Position numbers and translations under genes: made by a program. The notes under the pieces were generated by a model. That model saw only the letters and a list, made by a program, of their open reading frames with translations, had not been told where the DNA came from and searched no databases. A stretch of DNA of 7,981 nucleotides, taken from assembly GCA_003161835.1 (NCBI GenBank), contig PMNO01000475.1:2535-10515 (forward strand), written 5' to 3'. Of the stretch, positions 6,925 through 7,981 are shown piece after piece. The stretch is from Myxococcales bacterium (GTDB taxonomy: Bacteria > Myxococcota_A > Polyangia > Fen-1088). How positions within the stretch are numbered: position 1 is the first letter of the stretch; each line of letters begins with the position of its first letter.

Positions 6925-6978
6925 GTTCGCGACGCCGCCGGACGGTTCGCGCACGTCAACACCTTGACGCGGTTCGCG
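6925..6978 (+). repeat. Three direct copies of GTTCGCG
   Basis: GTTCGCG occurs at 6925-6931, 6945-6951 and 6972-6978, all in the same orientation, with 20 and 27 bases between starts. They lie roughly 110-165 bases upstream of the predicted sigma-54 start of fliL, the usual distance for sites bound by enhancer-binding activators. The activator is unknown; the role is inference. Confidence 0.35.
6954..6969. repeat. Perfect dyad CGTCAA-N4-TTGACG
   Basis: Six-base arms (6954-6959 and 6964-6969) are perfect reverse complements around CACC. The site lies between the second and third GTTCGCG repeats in the spacer shared by the HDOD gene and fliL. It looks like a dimeric regulator site. TTGACG is also a good -35 hexamer on either strand, but no matching -10 was found at 16-18 bases. 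Confidence 0.4.
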
Positions 6979-7062
6979 GGAACGTCATCGAGGTGACACC
7001 GCCGCAGTGAAGGATCCGCGTGTCGGCGGCGAAGCGACGCGTTGCCTGCGCGCGCGAGAAAG

Positions 7063-7078
7063 CGGTACGGCCCTTGCT
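7063..7078 (+). promoter_or_regulatory. Sigma-54 (RpoN) -24/-12 promoter for the fliL-fliM operon
   Basis: The sequence CGGTACG-N4-TTGCT matches the RpoN consensus TGGCACG-N4-TTGCW at all but two positions. The invariant GG (7064-7065) and GC (7076-7077) are exactly 10 bases apart. Transcription should start near 7089, just ahead of the AGAGG ribosome binding site (7091-7095) and the fliL ATG at 7102, giving a short leader of about 13 bases. RpoN control of middle flagellar genes is well known in polarly flagellated proteobacteria; it requires an enhancer-binding ATPase, which is not encoded here. Confidence 0.75.
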
Positions 7079-7090
7079 TTGGACCGGCGC

Positions 7091-7095
7091 AGAGG
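7091..7095 (+). promoter_or_regulatory. Ribosome binding site of fliL
   Basis: AGAGG stands 6 bases before ATG 7102 and would be almost at the 5' end of the predicted sigma-54 transcript. It fixes the fliL start. Confidence 0.7.
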
Positions 7096-7101
7096 TAATC
7101 C

Positions 7102-7659
7102 ATGGCGGCTCCCGAAGAAGACAGCGTTCCCGATGCACCAGCTCCGAAGTCTGGCATCAACAAGATCCTTCCCATCATATTGGTGGTGAACACCCTCCTG
7201 ATGACAGGAGTCCTGGTGTTTGTCATGAAGCGACCCGCCGCGCAGGCCGCGGGTGGCGGCGCCAAGGAACACGCCCCCGCCGTCAAGGGCCACGAGGAAT
7301 CGGCGGAGAAAGGCGAGGGCGAGCACGCCGCGGCCGGTGAGCCGGGCGAGGGGGGCCCAGGACCGACCTTGCGCCTCGACAATTTCATCGTGCAAATTCG
7401 CGCCCCCGAGGGCGATCGGTACGCCCATATGACGATCGAGGTCGAGATCGGCGGCGAGGCCGACAAGAAGGCGTTCGAGTCGCGCATGCCCCACATTCGC
7501 GACGGCGTGATCGGTTACCTGGCCGACCGCAACGAGGATGAGGTGCGCGGCAGCGAAGGATTGGCCCAGATGAAGGAGGCCCTGATCAAGAAGCTGGACG
7601 AGATTGTTCCAGGGCATCGGGTCCGTGGCCTGTTCATCACCGAATTCATCATTCAGTAG
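7102..7659 (+). CDS. fliL: Flagellar basal body-associated protein FliL
   Basis: A 185-residue single-pass inner-membrane protein. FliL associates with the flagellar stator (MotA/MotB) at the basal body and affects torque and swimming or swarming. A short cytoplasmic N-terminus (1-20) precedes a transmembrane helix at about 22-42 (ILPIILVVNTLL...). A low-complexity periplasmic linker rich in Ala, Gly, Glu, His and Lys follows (about 45-88). The conserved C-terminal FliL domain (about 89-185) includes LRLDNFIVQI, YAHMTIEVEI, the PHIRDGVIGYL helix, LIKKLDEIVP and the terminal VRGLFITEFIIQ. The size is usual for the family. A good ribosome binding site (AGAGG) and a sigma-54 promoter lie directly upstream. 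fliM begins 35 bases after its stop, the common fliL-fliM order of flagellar operons. Identification rests on domain pattern plus the fliM neighbour. Confidence 0.95.
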   Translation: MAAPEEDSVPDAPAPKSGINKILPIILVVNTLLMTGVLVFVMKRPAAQAAGGGAKEHAPAVKGHEESAEKGEGEHAAAGEPGEGGPGPTLRLDNFIVQIRAPEGDRYAHMTIEVEIGGEADKKAFESRMPHIRDGVIGYLADRNEDEVRGSEGLAQMKEALIKKLDEIVPGHRVRGLFITEFIIQ

Positions 7660-7694
7660 CGCAACCGACACCGAAAAAAGAATCGAAGCACGCG

Positions 7695-7981
7695 ATGTCT
7701 TCTCCTCTCGATCAAAGCGAAGTCGATGCCTTGATGGCGGCCATCCAGGATGGCCGCGTCGCGGGCGATTCCGGCGCTGACGCCGATGCTCCGGTGGTTC
7801 CGTACGATCTGACCAGCCAGGACCGGATCATCCGCGGGCAAATGCCCACCCTGGATTCCATCAACGAGCGGGTGGCCTCCACCTTCGGTTCGAACTTGGC
7901 GGGTCGCACGCGCCTGGATGTGCGCGTCACCTCCGCTCCGTCCACCTTGATGAAGTTCGCCGACGTGGGCGCGATGTTCGC
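7695..7981 (+). CDS. fliM: Flagellar motor switch protein FliM (5' part; cut by the right edge)
   Basis: The first 95 codons of FliM, the C-ring protein that binds phosphorylated CheY and sets the direction of flagellar rotation together with FliG and FliN. The N-terminal LDQSEVDALM (residues 5-14) corresponds to the conserved LSQxEIDALL CheY-P-binding segment, suggesting the motor is under chemotactic control. After a variable acidic linker, RIIRGQMPTLDSINERVASTF (about 44-64) and the following RTRLDVRVTSAP match the start of the FliM middle domain. Full-length proteins are usually about 320-380 residues, so most of the gene is outside. The ribosome binding site is weak (GAAG about 8 bases ahead), so translation may be partly coupled to fliL. 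A perfect palindrome covers codons 15-21. Confidence 0.95.
   Translation, partial: MSSPLDQSEVDALMAAIQDGRVAGDSGADADAPVVPYDLTSQDRIIRGQMPTLDSINERVASTFGSNLAGRTRLDVRVTSAPSTLMKFADVGAMF
7737..7757. repeat. Perfect palindrome with 10-base arms inside the 5' end of fliM
   Basis: The left arm GCGGCCATCC (7737-7746) and right arm GGATGGCCGC (7748-7757) are exact reverse complements around a single A. In mRNA this would fold as a strong GC-rich hairpin about 42 bases downstream of the fliM start codon. It encodes AAIQDGR in the variable linker, so codon choice is relatively free. It could be a DNA-binding site, a translation-slowing hairpin, or chance in GC-rich DNA. Confidence 0.5.

Noticed and set aside
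6843..7496. N-terminal extension of the HDOD frame to 530 residues
   Set aside because: It runs antisense through fliL and the divergent control region, and the added residues show no domain.
6985..7671. Minus-strand open frame of 228 codons covering all of fliL
   Set aside because: Shadow of fliL, which has a ribosome binding site, a promoter, a transmembrane helix and the FliL domain on the plus strand.

Overview
The window is about two-thirds G+C and has dense, GC-rich codon use. The best guess is a flagellated member of the Myxococcota or a related 'deltaproteobacterial' lineage. The basis is the combination of a large outer-membrane receptor that carries its own TonB C-terminal domain, a sigma-54 promoter in front of flagellar genes, and an HDOD protein. 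This placement is inference from gene families and composition; there is no rRNA or other marker gene here.

Left part (1-3623, all minus strand): a probable two-gene operon. A soluble PAS-type sensor histidine kinase comes first (3623 down to 2433). After 35 bases follows the gene for a TonB-dependent outer-membrane receptor, which runs off the left edge with 799 codons inside the window. The receptor has, in order, a signal peptide, a TonB C-terminal-like domain, a carboxypeptidase-regulatory/PEGA-like domain, a TonB-box-like stretch, a plug and most of a beta-barrel. No response regulator is visible.

Middle part (3756-5881, plus strand): two genes overlapping by ATGA. They closely resemble mycobacterial DprE1 (FAD-dependent decaprenylphosphoryl-ribose oxidase) and DprE2 (NAD(P)H-dependent ketoreductase). 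Together these enzymes epimerise polyprenyl-phospho-ribose to polyprenyl-phospho-arabinose, the donor for D-arabinofuranose in cell-envelope glycans. This implies D-arabinose-containing surface glycan or glycoprotein in a diderm. The upstream phosphoribosyltransferase and the arabinosyltransferases are not in the window.

Right part (5904-7981): an HDOD-domain signalling protein on the minus strand is divergent from a flagellar operon, fliL-fliM, on the plus strand (fliM cut by the right edge). The 259-base divergent spacer holds a near-consensus sigma-54 promoter placed just ahead of fliL. Further upstream, at enhancer distance, lie two small perfect dyads and three GTTCGCG direct repeats. 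A perfect palindrome with 10-base arms lies at codons 15-21 of fliM.

No tRNA, rRNA, CRISPR array, insertion sequence or phage gene was seen. The most unusual items are the receptor with its own TonB domain, the DprE1/DprE2 pair in an apparent Gram-negative (with alanine at the benzothiazinone-target cysteine position), and the sigma-54 control region of the flagellar operon.
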